From assembly GCA_964545315.1 (NCBI GenBank), contig CAZJGI010000013.1:1-64000 (forward strand): DNA of 64,000 nucleotides, written 5' to 3'. The stretch is from JAAYJR01 sp964545315. GTDB lineage: Bacteria; Bacteroidota; Bacteroidia; Bacteroidales; Prolixibacteraceae. The position numbers were made by a program, and so were the translations under genes. The notes beneath the pieces were generated by a model. The model saw nothing but the letters and a program-made list of their open reading frames with translations, was not told the origin of the DNA and did no database searches. Positions 52,640-62,034 of this stretch are shown piece after piece. Each line of letters begins with the position of its first letter. Positions within the stretch are counted from its first letter, which is position 1.

Positions 52640-53893
52640 ATGCAAATTTCAAGATATACTAAACTGGGCATTTTAATATTTCTTTCGATAGCTATATTAA
52701 TATGGGGCCTTAGTTATTTACAGGGAGTAGATATTTTTAAACAAACCAATGTTTATCATGTTGTTTACGAGCGCGTTGATGGCCTTCAGGAATCGAATGA
52801 TGTTATATTAAGCGGATATAAGATCGGACAGGTAAAAGAGATACAGTTTGCCCCCGATAACAGTGGGAAGCTTGTTGTTTCATTTGTAACTGAAGCAAAT
52901 ATCAAGATTCCTGAGAAATCAATTGCACAAATAGTCAGCAGTGATCTTATGGGAACAAGATCAGTTAAGATCATTCTTAATCAGAGCGATATATTTTACC
53001 ATTCCGGTGATACAATACCAGGCGCTGTAGAACGTGATCTGAGGGAGCAGGTAAGTATGGAAGTTCTTCCAATTAAAACAAAAGCAGAGGAATTATTGGG
53101 CACTCTCGATTCTGCCTTAACTGTCCTTACCGTCATTTTTAATGAGGATGCAAGAAAAAATCTTTCGGAGAGTTTTCAAAATATAAATCAGACAATATAT
53201 AACCTTGAAATGACAACTTCCGATCTCCGGCAAATAGTTTCTGTTGAAAAAGATAATGTTCAAAATATAATATCTAATTTGAATAGTATAACTTCTTCAT
53301 TTAACAGCAGCACTTCCAATCTTGAAAATATAATGACTAACCTTTCTGAATTAAGCGACACACTCGCACAAATATCAATATCTCCATTAATGAGTAACAT
53401 TATAAGTGCGTCGGAACAGGTTAAGTCATTACTTGAAAAACTGGATGGAACAGATAATACTGCAGGCCTCCTGCTTAATGATGATGAACTTTATGAATCT
53501 ATAAAAATCCTTGCAGGTAATTTAAGCCTCCTGGCTGATGATATACGGACCAATCCTGAACGCTATGTCTCCTTTTCGGCAATTGATCTGGGCAAAAATG
53601 TTTATATAAATACAAGTGGACAACTGGCAAAAGATGATATTTTCTTCAGGGTACACCTGATTTCAAGCAAGAGCAGAATTCCGCTTGACTCAGATCATTT
53701 TAAGGGCATTGAAGATGTTGAGGAATTCGAAGTCTCCGGAGCATATACATATCTGGCAGGCCAATCAAACTCCTATCCTGAAATCTTACTTTTATTTGAG
53801 AAGGTGAAAAACAGATTTCCTGATGCCACCATTATCGCCTTCAGAAATGGTAAACTGATAAAATTGGAGAGAGCTATTAAATATTTAAAATGA
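52640..53893 (+). CDS. MlaD family (MCE domain) lipid-transport protein
   Basis: 417 residues with an N-terminal membrane helix (LGILIFLSIAILIWGLSYL) and an MCE domain (about 30-120): VYHVVYERVDGLQESNDVILSGYKIGQV followed by IPEKSIAQIVSSDLMGTRSVKI. A long helical or coiled-coil tail (about 130-300, rich in Leu, Asn, Ser) and an extra C-terminal domain follow (about 300-417). MCE proteins form hexameric channels for lipids between membranes. In Bacteroidota the gene usually sits alone, as here; the partner MlaE/F genes are not in the window. Confidence 0.85.
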   Translation: MQISRYTKLGILIFLSIAILIWGLSYLQGVDIFKQTNVYHVVYERVDGLQESNDVILSGYKIGQVKEIQFAPDNSGKLVVSFVTEANIKIPEKSIAQIVSSDLMGTRSVKIILNQSDIFYHSGDTIPGAVERDLREQVSMEVLPIKTKAEELLGTLDSALTVLTVIFNEDARKNLSESFQNINQTIYNLEMTTSDLRQIVSVEKDNVQNIISNLNSITSSFNSSTSNLENIMTNLSELSDTLAQISISPLMSNIISASEQVKSLLEKLDGTDNTAGLLLNDDELYESIKILAGNLSLLADDIRTNPERYVSFSAIDLGKNVYINTSGQLAKDDIFFRVHLISSKSRIPLDSDHFKGIEDVEEFEVSGAYTYLAGQSNSYPEILLLFEKVKNRFPDATIIAFRNGKLIKLERAIKYLK

Positions 53894-54176
53894 TTTTTAT
53901 TATGTTGATAGATTTTATAAATTAGATAGGATAATTTTCATTAACCTATACCTCTATCAACCAAACTCTTATTGATAAATATCTGATTAACAGCAAGTTG
54001 TATTTTAGAAAAAAAATAAAATATTTTTACTGATTAAGTCATTCATTGATAAACCATTAATAAAAAGTTTATTCATGAAAGCTAAAATTGACTTTTTTTT
54101 TAGCTTTTTTTTCACAAAATTTGTTTTCGGGAATTGACTGGAAATTTTTTTTAGAACTTATACCAACAAAAATCAA
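53894..54176. other. AT-rich region upstream of dnaA
   Basis: 283 bp of strongly AT-rich sequence with several ATTGATAAA-like words and a T9-T10 hairpin-like pair (AGCTAAAATTGACTTTTTTTTTAGCT) near 54080-54105. No TTATCCACA-type DnaA boxes are visible, so I do not call it oriC. Confidence 0.4.
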
Positions 54177-55607
54177 ATGAGCAGTGAATATATTTCTGCG
54201 TGGGAGAAGTGTCTTTGTATTATAAAGGATAATGTACCCGGGAGCAGTTACAAAACATGGTTTGAACCAATAGTGCCCGTTAAACTGGATCAGAATATTT
54301 TAACGATTCAGGTACCCAGTGCATTTTTTTATGAGTATCTGGAAGAACAGTTTATTGATATTCTGCGAAAAACACTTAGGATTGTTTTGGGCAATGGTGC
54401 AAAGCTTGAATATAATGTCGTTATGGGAAATTCTAATGACAATAAAGACCCCTATACAGTCAGTTATCCGACCGGGAATACTACAAAGATTCAAAATCAG
54501 CCCCTCACTATACCTTTAAGTTCAGACGAAAAGAAAAGCATTAAGAATCCGTTCATAATTCCAGGTATTCAAAAGTTGCAGATCGATCCACAACTTAAAC
54601 CTGATAATACTTTTGAAAATTTTGTTGAAGGTGATTGTAACCGGCTTGCCAGAAGTGCAGGTTATGCAGTTGCATGCAATCCGGGAGGGACTGCATTCAA
54701 TCCTCTTATGATTTACGGTAATTCAGGATTGGGTAAGACCCACCTTGCCCAGGCTATCGGAATTGAGGTTAAAGAAAATATGCCTGAGAAGGTAGTACTT
54801 TACGTTAACGCTAATAAATTTCAGACTCAGTTTACGGAGGCAACCAGGAATAACAGCCGGAACGATTTTCTGCATTTCTATCAGATGATAGATGTCCTTA
54901 TTCTGGATGATGTACATGAATTTGCAGGAAAGGAAAAAACGCAGGAGACATTTTTTCATATTTTTAATCATCTTCATCAAACCGGTAAACAGCTTATTCT
55001 TACTTCAGATAAACCTCCTATTGAGCTCAAAGGTATGGAGCAGCGCTTACTTTCGAGGTTTAAATGGGGACTTACGGCTGACTTGCTGACACCGGATTTT
55101 GAAACACGTATCGAAATATTGAGACGAAAAATATATAAGGACGGCATTTCCCTGTCTGATGATGTACTCGAATATATTGCCTCGCATGTGACCAACAATG
55201 TACGTGAACTTGAAGGGGCACTGGTTTCATTGCTGGCGCAGTCGATGCTTAATAAAAGAGAAATAACGCTTGAACTTACAGCAAAACTGATTAATAAACT
55301 TGTAAAAAATTCCAGGAGGGAACTGTCAATAGAGTATATATCAAAAGTAGTTTGTGACTATTTTAATATGCATGTTGATTCACTTCAGACAAAAACCAGG
55401 AAGCGCGAAATTGTTCAGGCACGTCAGATCACTATGTATTTTTCAAAAAATCTGACTAAGTATTCGTTGGCAAGTATTGGGGCACAAATAGGGAATAAAG
55501 ACCATGCTACTGTGCTGCATGCTTGTAAGACAGTGAATAATTTGAAAGATACGGATAAGAATTTCCGACAATACGTTGAAGATATAGAGAAAAAACTGAC
55601 AATGTAG
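54177..55607 (+). CDS. dnaA: chromosomal replication initiator DnaA
   Basis: 476-residue AAA+ initiator. Domain I (about 1-85) starts WEKCLCIIKDNVPGSSYKTWFEPI. A linker follows, then the AAA+ core with Walker A GNSGLGKTHLAQ, Walker B DVLILDDVHEF, and sensor regions LTSDKPPIEL and RLLSRFKWGL. Domain IV is the helix-turn-helix that binds DnaA boxes: REIVQARQITMYF and the signature IGNKDHATVLHACKTV. First gene of a run dnaA-yigZ-pyrB-pyrI. The final TAG shares its G with the GTG start of yigZ. Confidence 0.97.
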   Translation: MSSEYISAWEKCLCIIKDNVPGSSYKTWFEPIVPVKLDQNILTIQVPSAFFYEYLEEQFIDILRKTLRIVLGNGAKLEYNVVMGNSNDNKDPYTVSYPTGNTTKIQNQPLTIPLSSDEKKSIKNPFIIPGIQKLQIDPQLKPDNTFENFVEGDCNRLARSAGYAVACNPGGTAFNPLMIYGNSGLGKTHLAQAIGIEVKENMPEKVVLYVNANKFQTQFTEATRNNSRNDFLHFYQMIDVLILDDVHEFAGKEKTQETFFHIFNHLHQTGKQLILTSDKPPIELKGMEQRLLSRFKWGLTADLLTPDFETRIEILRRKIYKDGISLSDDVLEYIASHVTNNVRELEGALVSLLAQSMLNKREITLELTAKLINKLVKNSRRELSIEYISKVVCDYFNMHVDSLQTKTRKREIVQARQITMYFSKNLTKYSLASIGAQIGNKDHATVLHACKTVNNLKDTDKNFRQYVEDIEKKLTM

Positions 55608-56218
55608 TGCAAGACTCATTCAAATCTATTAAAGAGCGAAGCGAAGGATTTTTCAAGGACAGAGGGAGCAAATTTTTTGCTTTTGCCTTCCCTGTTGAAA
55701 CAGAAGAGGAGATAAAAGAGGTTCTTGATCTGCTTAGAAAAGAACATCACAGCGCCAGGCATCACTGTTATGCATGGCGCCTTGGTAAAGAGAATATCAG
55801 TTACCGGGCTAACGACGACGGAGAACCTTCATCTACTGCCGGGAAACCAATTCTCGGACAACTTCAAAGTTTCAACCTTACTAATGTACTCATTGTTGTT
55901 GTTCGTTATTTCGGAGGGACCCTTTTGGGGACTTCAGGACTTATAAATGCCTATAGGTCAGCAGCTTCGAGTGCAATCGAAAATGCTCAGATAGTTACCG
56001 GTATCATTGAAACGAAATTCAGGCTTACTTTCACTTATAATGAAATGAACGAGGTAATGCGTATTTTAAAACAGGAAAGCCTGAATATTATTAGTACAAG
56101 ATTTGAGGATGTCTGCAACCTTGATTTTTCTGTCAGAAAGTCTGATACTGACAAAGCCGAACAGTTATTCAACCGTTTTAACGGGGTAACAATTGAAAAA
56201 ATTTCAGAAATGAATTGA
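55607..56218 (+). CDS. YigZ/IMPACT family protein
   Basis: 203 residues: N-terminal UPF0029/IMPACT domain with DRGSKFFAFAFPVETEEEIK, HHSARHHCYAWRLG and NDDGEPSSTAGKPILGQLQS, then a C-terminal EF-G-like DUF1949 domain. Family role uncertain, perhaps ribosome- or RNA-associated. The GTG start overlaps the dnaA stop by one base, indicating translational coupling. Standard length. Confidence 0.88.
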   Translation: MQDSFKSIKERSEGFFKDRGSKFFAFAFPVETEEEIKEVLDLLRKEHHSARHHCYAWRLGKENISYRANDDGEPSSTAGKPILGQLQSFNLTNVLIVVVRYFGGTLLGTSGLINAYRSAASSAIENAQIVTGIIETKFRLTFTYNEMNEVMRILKQESLNIISTRFEDVCNLDFSVRKSDTDKAEQLFNRFNGVTIEKISEMN

Positions 56219-56303
56219 TTTATTTATATTTAACATAGGAGTCTGTTTTACGTAAAAATGAAAATTGTGATCGTACAAAGGCTTATTATTAATATTTAAA
56301 ACG

Positions 56304-57212
56304 ATGAAGAAGGATCTGATATCGATAACAGATTATTCCAAGGAGGAGTATCTTAAGATAATGAGGCTTGCAGCCGAGTTTGAAGAAGAGCCTAACCAGG
56401 ACCTCCTCGGGGGGCAGGTTGTTGCCACCCTGTTTTTTGAGCCCTCTACCCGGACAAGGCTTAGCTTTGAGACTGCAATTAACAGACTTGGGGGTAAGAT
56501 AATTGGCATTGCCGATCCCGGAAGCTCCAGCGCTGCCAAAGGAGAAAGCCTGCATGACAGTATCAGGATGGTTAGTCAATATGCTAATCTTATTGTGATA
56601 AGACATCCTCTCGACGGAGCAGCACGCTATGCTGCTGAAGTTTCACCGGTACCGGTAATAAATGCAGGGGACGGATCCAATCAGCATCCTACACAAACCC
56701 TGCTTGATATGTATTCGATCCTGAAAACCCAGGGTACACTCGATAACCTGAATATTTTTATGGTAGGGGACCTTAAATATGGCAGGACAGTGCATTCATT
56801 GCTGATGGCCATGTCTGAGTTCGAAAATCCTATATTTAACTTTATTTCTCCGGCCGAACTGCAAATGCCTAATGAATATAAAATATATCTTCGTGAAAAG
56901 AATATCCGGTATTTTGAACATCGCGAGTTTACAGATATTATCAGTGAAGCTGATATAATTTATATGACCCGGGTTCAAAAAGAGAGATTCTCTGATCCTA
57001 TTGAGTATGAGCAGGTCAAGAATGTTTACATATTGAGAAATTCAATGCTGGAAAATACAAAACCTAATCTGAAAATTTTGCATCCTCTTCCCAGGGTGAA
57101 TGAAATTCATAAAGATGTAGACAGTAATGAGAAAGCTTATTACTTCGCACAAGCCTTGAATGGCGTTTATACACGTGAAGCTATTATTGCCCATACAATG
57201 AACTTAAAATAA
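56304..57212 (+). CDS. pyrB: aspartate carbamoyltransferase catalytic subunit
   Basis: 302 residues; committed step of pyrimidine synthesis. Carbamoyl-phosphate loop FFEPSTRTRLSFE (STRT), then SSSAAKGESLHD with the 80s-loop Ser and Lys, HPLDGAA, DGSNQHPTQTLLD, the Asp-side MTRVQKERF and the late HPLPRVNEI. Its stop lies 5 nt ahead of pyrI, so the holoenzyme subunits are co-expressed. Class B allosteric type like E. coli. Confidence 0.96.
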   Translation: MKKDLISITDYSKEEYLKIMRLAAEFEEEPNQDLLGGQVVATLFFEPSTRTRLSFETAINRLGGKIIGIADPGSSSAAKGESLHDSIRMVSQYANLIVIRHPLDGAARYAAEVSPVPVINAGDGSNQHPTQTLLDMYSILKTQGTLDNLNIFMVGDLKYGRTVHSLLMAMSEFENPIFNFISPAELQMPNEYKIYLREKNIRYFEHREFTDIISEADIIYMTRVQKERFSDPIEYEQVKNVYILRNSMLENTKPNLKILHPLPRVNEIHKDVDSNEKAYYFAQALNGVYTREAIIAHTMNLK

Positions 57213-57217
57213 ATGAG

Positions 57218-57688
57218 ATGACTGATGATTCCAAGCAAAAACTGAAACTGAAGGTAAGTGCAATAAAAGAAGGCACCGTTATAGACCATATCCCTGCTTC
57301 CAACCTCTTTAAGGTTATTTCCATACTTGGGTTAGATAAAATAAAGAACCAGATTACTTTTGGCACTAACCTGGAAAGTGTTAAACTGGGAAGTAAAGCT
57401 ATCATTAAAGTATCTGACAAGTTTTTCAGAAATGATGAAATAAATAAAATTGCACTGATTGCTCCGCATGCTAACCTGAATATTATCAAGGATTATGAAG
57501 TGGTTGAGAAAAAAATAGTTGAAATACCGGAACAAATCACAGGAATTGTCAAGTGCATAAATCCTCAGTGTATAACCAATCATGAACAGGTGACAACCTG
57601 TTTTAAGGTAGTTAATATTAATCCTATTTCGCTTAAATGTAAATATTGTGAGAAGTTAACTATTGGCGAACAGATTAAAATGGTATAA
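57218..57688 (+). CDS. pyrI: aspartate carbamoyltransferase regulatory subunit
   Basis: 156 residues. Allosteric nucleotide domain: KEGTVIDHIPASNLFKVISIL, LGSKAIIKVSDKF. The C-terminal zinc domain has four Cys in CINPQC and, 20-odd residues on, CKYC, linking to PyrB. Feedback by CTP/ATP is expected from the family. Last gene of the run before tRNA-Leu. Confidence 0.95.
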   Translation: MTDDSKQKLKLKVSAIKEGTVIDHIPASNLFKVISILGLDKIKNQITFGTNLESVKLGSKAIIKVSDKFFRNDEINKIALIAPHANLNIIKDYEVVEKKIVEIPEQITGIVKCINPQCITNHEQVTTCFKVVNINPISLKCKYCEKLTIGEQIKMV

Positions 57689-57868
57689 CAGTAATCATTA
57701 AAATTAAAAAAATAGATTTTCAGCAGTGATTTTTTATATATTTGCACTGTTGAAAATTGTTGTTAATATCAGTAAGCTGAAACTATAATTAAATGAATAA
57801 TCATTCGAGTTTTGTATTTTTGAAGAGTGATGAACAGCAATTTTTACCGTTCTTAATTTATAAAAAAT

Positions 57869-57954
57869 GCCCAGATGGTGGAATTGGTAGACACGCCAGG
57901 TTGAGGGCCTGGTGGCCGTTTTTGGCTGTGCAAGTTCGAGTCTTGTTCTGGGCA
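57869..57954 (+). tRNA. tRNA-Leu (anticodon GAG)
   Basis: 86-nt class II tRNA with a long variable arm. Acceptor GCCCAGA pairs with TCTGGGC, followed by discriminator A. The D arm has TGGTAGAC. The anticodon stem CCAGG/CCTGG encloses TTGAGGG, anticodon GAG. The variable arm is GGCCGTTTTTGGCTG, then the T loop GTTCGAGTC. CCA is not encoded (ACTA follows). Confidence 0.96.
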
Positions 57955-58651
57955 CTAAATGATTGATTATCAGTTACTTATATTCATTTCTTGCAATCTT
58001 TCAATTAACTCTTCAACCTCAAAAGGGAAACATACGGGAAACATTTCCGGTTAATACTATGCCTAAAACAAAAAAAGCAAATAGATAACTTGATGAGGAA
58101 CTGATTTGAAAAACAGAATCAGCTTGTGATCATACCTGGTAATGTGGAAATATTGAGGGTTTATTGGCATGTATAATACTCCCCTAAATTTGGATCACTT
58201 GCTTAGTTGAAAAAAATAAAATTTATCCCATATCTGCCTAACGTATGAATTCAAAATAATTCAGTACTCCTTAATCATTTTTTTTGTAATTACTTCATCA
58301 TGGTTAATTATTCAAATCAGATAGTGATTCGGGGGTAAATCTGATATGTCAATCCTGGGGATTAAAGGGCTATTATCAATTTGCTTAATGACTTTTCCTC
58401 AGGCATCAATGAATTCTAATTAAATAACAGTCTTTAAATTTATCCGCTTAGGTTGCATCATTTTTATAAAATTAATGCATCAATTGCACCTTTTTGTTAT
58501 TCAATTATGATTTTTCCATACGAAATTTGTTGCGGGTTATTAAATTATTCATCTGAAATTCCAATTCAAATTTGTGAAATAATAATTTGATTCTTGCCTA
58601 AAATTTGGTCGCAACAATATATGAGGATTTTCAGGTGCAATTAAAAGGACA
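57955..58651. other. long non-coding stretch before the UpxY gene
   Basis: 697 bp between tRNA-Leu and the antiterminator gene. AT-rich, with no ORF longer than about 25 codons and no tRNA. A minus-strand 24-codon ORF at 57970-58044 and a CCCCTAAATTTGGATCACTT-like word near 58174 hint at a decayed mobile element, but neither is convincing. It must hold the promoter of the polysaccharide/lasso locus; no full -33/-7 pair is clear. Confidence 0.5.
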
Positions 58652-59182
58652 ATGAAAAGTATTAGTGAAACTTCCTCAAAAAGATGGCATGTTGTATACA
58701 CTCGCTCACGGGCTGAGAAGAAAGTGTATTCTGACCTTAAAGCGCATGATATTGAATGTTTTCTGCCATTACAAAAACAACTGAGGCATTTTAAAAACCG
58801 AAAAAAATGGGTGGAAATTACCCTGATATCCGGTTATTGCTTTGTGAATATCACACGAAAAGATTATGACCGGGTGTTACAGGTTAATAATGTTGTATCA
58901 TATGTGGCTTTCGAAAGAAAAGCTGCAATTGTACCGGATGAGCAGATTGACTCTTTAAAGCAAATGCTCAAACAGTCAGACTTTGATGTTGAGGTATCAC
59001 ACATCAACTTTTCACCGGGGAAGAAAGTAATGGTTATTGAAGGCCCGCTGATGGGTATAAGCGGCGAGCTGACTGAATTAAGGGGAAAGAAAAAGTTTCT
59101 GCTTCGTATTAAAGCCATCAACACTAATTGCTCAGTAGAAGTACCTTCAGAAATTCTTACAGCTCTTCCTTCTGATAATTAA
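58652..59182 (+). CDS. UpxY-type transcription antiterminator (NusG paralogue)
   Basis: 176 residues. NGN domain: KRWHVVYTRSRAEKKVYSDL, HDIECFLPLQKQLRHFKNRKK, ISGYCFVNITRKDYDRVLQV. A C-terminal KOW segment FSPGKKVMVIEGPLMGISGEL follows from about 115. UpxY proteins load onto RNA polymerase at capsule operons and prevent early termination across long, weakly translated polysaccharide loci. Located as the first gene of this locus, upstream of a CapD-type dehydratase and the lasso-type genes. Confidence 0.9.
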   Translation: MKSISETSSKRWHVVYTRSRAEKKVYSDLKAHDIECFLPLQKQLRHFKNRKKWVEITLISGYCFVNITRKDYDRVLQVNNVVSYVAFERKAAIVPDEQIDSLKQMLKQSDFDVEVSHINFSPGKKVMVIEGPLMGISGELTELRGKKKFLLRIKAINTNCSVEVPSEILTALPSDN

Positions 59183-59510
59183 AGGAACTTTAGATTTTTG
59201 ATAATCCATGTATTGTGTGAAAGATATTGATACTATAATATTAAAATTGTTTTCATAACCTGCTACTTTTCTAAATAAAAGATACTTAGGTTAACAAACA
59301 ATAAACAGGGCAAAATAATTATTCAGTTATTAATTTGCCAATACCTTTAAAAGGTACTTTGTGTACCTGAGAGGGCGGAGCTTTCAGAAAAAACAGTCCG
59401 ACATTCCTGTCATTTCACATTGATAAATCATCACGATACTTAATATATATGTCATTAGGGTACTAATTGCCAAAGGTTTAATGTATTTAATCCTTTAAAA
59501 TACTTTTATA
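59183..59510. other. non-coding gap between UpxY gene and regulator
   Basis: 328 bp. Apart from the nested hairpins at 59342-59387 (listed separately), only AT-rich sequence is seen. A gap of this size within an otherwise tight locus suggests a regulated leader. Confidence 0.5.
59342..59387 (+). promoter_or_regulatory. mutually exclusive hairpins and an ops-like GGCGGAG loop
   Basis: TACCTT-TAA-AAGGTA (59342-59356) and AGGTAC-TTTGT-GTACCT (59352-59368) share bases, so only one can form at a time. Directly after, CTGAGAG and CTTTCAG (59367-59387, one G-T pair) enclose GGCGGAG. The loop resembles the GGCGGTAG core of the E. coli ops site recognised by RfaH, a relative of UpxY. A role as UpxY loading or pause site is a guess from position and resemblance. 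Confidence 0.35.
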
Positions 59511-60044
59511 ATGCTAGATATAATTGTTTCATCCAAAACCCGTGTAAAATTATTGATTAAGTTTTTTCTTATCAAGGGCAGTAAGGGGTATCTGCGTGGC
59601 CTTGAGAAAGAATTCAATGAGACATCCAATGCTGTGCGTGTAGAGCTAAACCGTCTGACAAAAGCCGGGTTACTGATGTCCGTTTATGAAGGGAAGAGAA
59701 AGATATACCAGGCAAATCCTGATCACCCATTGTACAACGACATAACTCATCTGGTCCATACCACAGTAGGTATTGATCAAATTACTGAAAAGGTAGCCTG
59801 CAAGATAGGAAAACTGGAAGAGGCATATGTCACCGGCAGCTTTGCCCGCGGTGTTGATTGCGACACGATTGAACTGGTGCTGATGGGTAATGAACTTGAT
59901 ACCGGATACATAGATAAACTGGTAAAAGTTGCAGAGATGATAATCTGTCGCAAGATCATATACTTGCCCCTGACACAGGACCAGATGGAACACTTCTTTA
60001 AAGACAGGCCGCATCTGCTTATTTGGAAGGCAGGGCAGCAATAA
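59511..60044 (+). CDS. winged-helix regulator with nucleotidyltransferase-like domain (paralogue)
   Basis: 177 residues, same layout as 48698-49228: KTRVKLLIKFFLIKG, EKEFNETSNAVRVELNRLTKAGLL, then a nucleotidyltransferase-like stretch TGSFARGVDCDTIELVLMG with the GS-loop intact and Asp residues placed as in MNT enzymes. It opens the operon that continues with the CapD-type dehydratase. Probably a regulator of the surface-polysaccharide or RiPP locus. Whether it senses a nucleotide or nucleotide-sugar is untested. Confidence 0.78.
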   Translation: MLDIIVSSKTRVKLLIKFFLIKGSKGYLRGLEKEFNETSNAVRVELNRLTKAGLLMSVYEGKRKIYQANPDHPLYNDITHLVHTTVGIDQITEKVACKIGKLEEAYVTGSFARGVDCDTIELVLMGNELDTGYIDKLVKVAEMIICRKIIYLPLTQDQMEHFFKDRPHLLIWKAGQQ

Positions 60045-60080
60045 TCTATACACATTAACACTTAAAAGCTGCAATATATT

Positions 60081-62033
60081 ATGAGTATATTTGTTCATTA
60101 TTTTACTAACAGGTATTTATCAAGATGGACGGTTCTGCTATTTGACCTCATGATAATTCCTGCGGCTTATTTCCTGGCCTTCTTACTCCGGTTCAATTTC
60201 AATTATTCAGCCGCAATTTCTGCGATGAGCCTTTACCATTTTGCCATTATTTTTCCGGTATTTCTTTTTTATTATTGGAAATCAAAATCCTACTCAGGCA
60301 TCTTAAGGCTAAGTAACACAGAAGATATAAGCCGGATCATTGAGGTAATGTTCTTTTCGGGTGTCATGCTCGTACTTATTGTTTTGGCCATTAGAATATT
60401 TAACTTTGATAATTTAACTCCGTTACCCCTGTCTGTTATAATTATAATGAATTTGATAGCTTCCGCGGTTTTGATATTCTCCAGGCTCCTGGCAAAAACA
60501 CTCTTTCAGCAAATTAAAAAAGACAGGCTTGCAACAAGAAAAATAATGATCTTCGGAGCAGGGAAACTTGGGCAAATGACACTAAACGCCCTGCTTCTGG
60601 ATACTTCCGGAAATACAAAAGTAATTGGGTTTATTGATGATAATATTTCATTACGTGACAGGAAAATATTTGACCTGCCCATTTATCCAGTCAAAAAGGC
60701 ATTTAGTAAAATAATCCCTGAAAATAAGGTAACTGAACTTATTTTTGCAGTAGGAAAATCAAAAATTTCCCTGAAAAGAAAAAGGGAGATAGCAGATAAA
60801 TGCTTAGAAAGTCATGTGGTTGTAAAAGAGGTGATGCCTATTGAGAGTTGGATAAATGGAGAACTTCAGGAACGTAACATACGAAAAATAAATATTCTGG
60901 ACCTGCTTGGCAGGGATGCCATTCAACTTGATCATGAAAAAATCAAGTCAGGCTTAAAAAATTCTGTTGTGCTGGTGGCAGGGGCTGCAGGTTCTATCGG
61001 CTCTGAAATAGTGCGACAGCTTATTGCATTCAATGTGAAACAGCTAATTTTATTGGATATAGCAGAATCGGGCTTATACAATTTGCAGGATGAGATCAGA
61101 ACAAAAAATGCAAATATTGATTTTGATATTATTGTAGGGGATGTGACTAACAAAAATAAACTTCGGCATATATTTCTAAAATATACCCCGACCATGGTGA
61201 TCAATGCCGCAGCATACAAACATGTACCACTCATGGAAAAATTTCCCTGTGAGGCAATAAGGGTAAATGTTGGGGGTACCAGGAATTTAGCAGATATGGC
61301 AGTGGAGTACGAAGTGGAAAAATTCGTTTATATTTCTACTGACAAAGCCGTGAATCCAACAAATATAATGGGAGCATCAAAACGTATGGGTGAGATTTAC
61401 ATTCAATCTCTTATGCAATCACAAAAAATTGCCACACGGTTTATTACTACCCGGTTTGGAAATGTGTTAGGCTCAAGCGGCTCGGTGGTTCCGTTATTTG
61501 AAAAACAAATTGAAAGGGGTGGTCCGGTTACTGTTACCCATAAGGACATTACCCGTTATTTTATGACCATTCCTGAAGCTTCACAATTAGTCCTGGAGGC
61601 AGGTTTTATGGGTAACGGCGACGAAATTTTTGTTTTTGATATGGGGGAACCTGTTAAAATTTATTTCCTGGCTGAAAAAATGATATCATTATCTGGATTT
61701 GTGCCCAACCAGGATATTGAAATAAAAATTACAGGCCTAAGACCGGGTGAGAAGCTTTACGAAGAACTGCTCGACAACAGGGAGGAGCTTATGCCGACAT
61801 ACAACGATAAAATATTTATAGGGAAGGTCAGAAAATATGATTATATGATTGTTAACCATAAAATAAACGAATTGCTTGGAATGCTGGATATGATCGATGA
61901 AGACAATAGCGAATTACTTGTAAAGCATATCATGAATATTGTTCCCGAATTTAATCCGAATAATGGTTGTTTCGGGAATGTTACAAAAAAAACCGAACCC
62001 TCAAAACTAATCCCTGAACCTCTGATAAATTAA
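60081..62033 (+). CDS. CapD/WbpM-type membrane UDP-sugar 4,6-dehydratase
   Basis: 650 residues. Four membrane helices (about 12-135: FDLMIIPAAYFLAFLLRF, LYHFAIIFPVFLFYYW, VMFFSGVMLVLIVLAI, SVIIIMNLIASAVLIF). A first Rossmann-like domain follows with IFGAGKLGQM, then the catalytic NAD domain with VLVAGAAGSIGSEIVRQL, NAAAYKHVPLMEKFP, STDKAVNPTNIMGASKRMGE and RFGNVLGSSGSVVPLF. It makes the 4-keto-6-deoxy sugar that starts many O-antigens and capsules. Its stop is 1 nt from the kinase ATG, so the polysaccharide and RiPP genes share an operon. Confidence 0.9.
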   Translation: MSIFVHYFTNRYLSRWTVLLFDLMIIPAAYFLAFLLRFNFNYSAAISAMSLYHFAIIFPVFLFYYWKSKSYSGILRLSNTEDISRIIEVMFFSGVMLVLIVLAIRIFNFDNLTPLPLSVIIIMNLIASAVLIFSRLLAKTLFQQIKKDRLATRKIMIFGAGKLGQMTLNALLLDTSGNTKVIGFIDDNISLRDRKIFDLPIYPVKKAFSKIIPENKVTELIFAVGKSKISLKRKREIADKCLESHVVVKEVMPIESWINGELQERNIRKINILDLLGRDAIQLDHEKIKSGLKNSVVLVAGAAGSIGSEIVRQLIAFNVKQLILLDIAESGLYNLQDEIRTKNANIDFDIIVGDVTNKNKLRHIFLKYTPTMVINAAAYKHVPLMEKFPCEAIRVNVGGTRNLADMAVEYEVEKFVYISTDKAVNPTNIMGASKRMGEIYIQSLMQSQKIATRFITTRFGNVLGSSGSVVPLFEKQIERGGPVTVTHKDITRYFMTIPEASQLVLEAGFMGNGDEIFVFDMGEPVKIYFLAEKMISLSGFVPNQDIEIKITGLRPGEKLYEELLDNREELMPTYNDKIFIGKVRKYDYMIVNHKINELLGMLDMIDEDNSELLVKHIMNIVPEFNPNNGCFGNVTKKTEPSKLIPEPLIN

Positions 62034-62034
62034 T

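Noticed and set aside
53894..54176. oriC next to dnaA
   Set aside because: AT-rich with ATTGATAAA-like words, but no DnaA box clusters (TTATCCACA-like) are visible.
57955..58651. Decayed insertion sequence or integrated element at the tRNA-Leu 3' end
   Set aside because: A 24-codon minus-strand ORF and one IS-end-like word are too weak; no direct repeat of the tRNA 3' end was found in the window.
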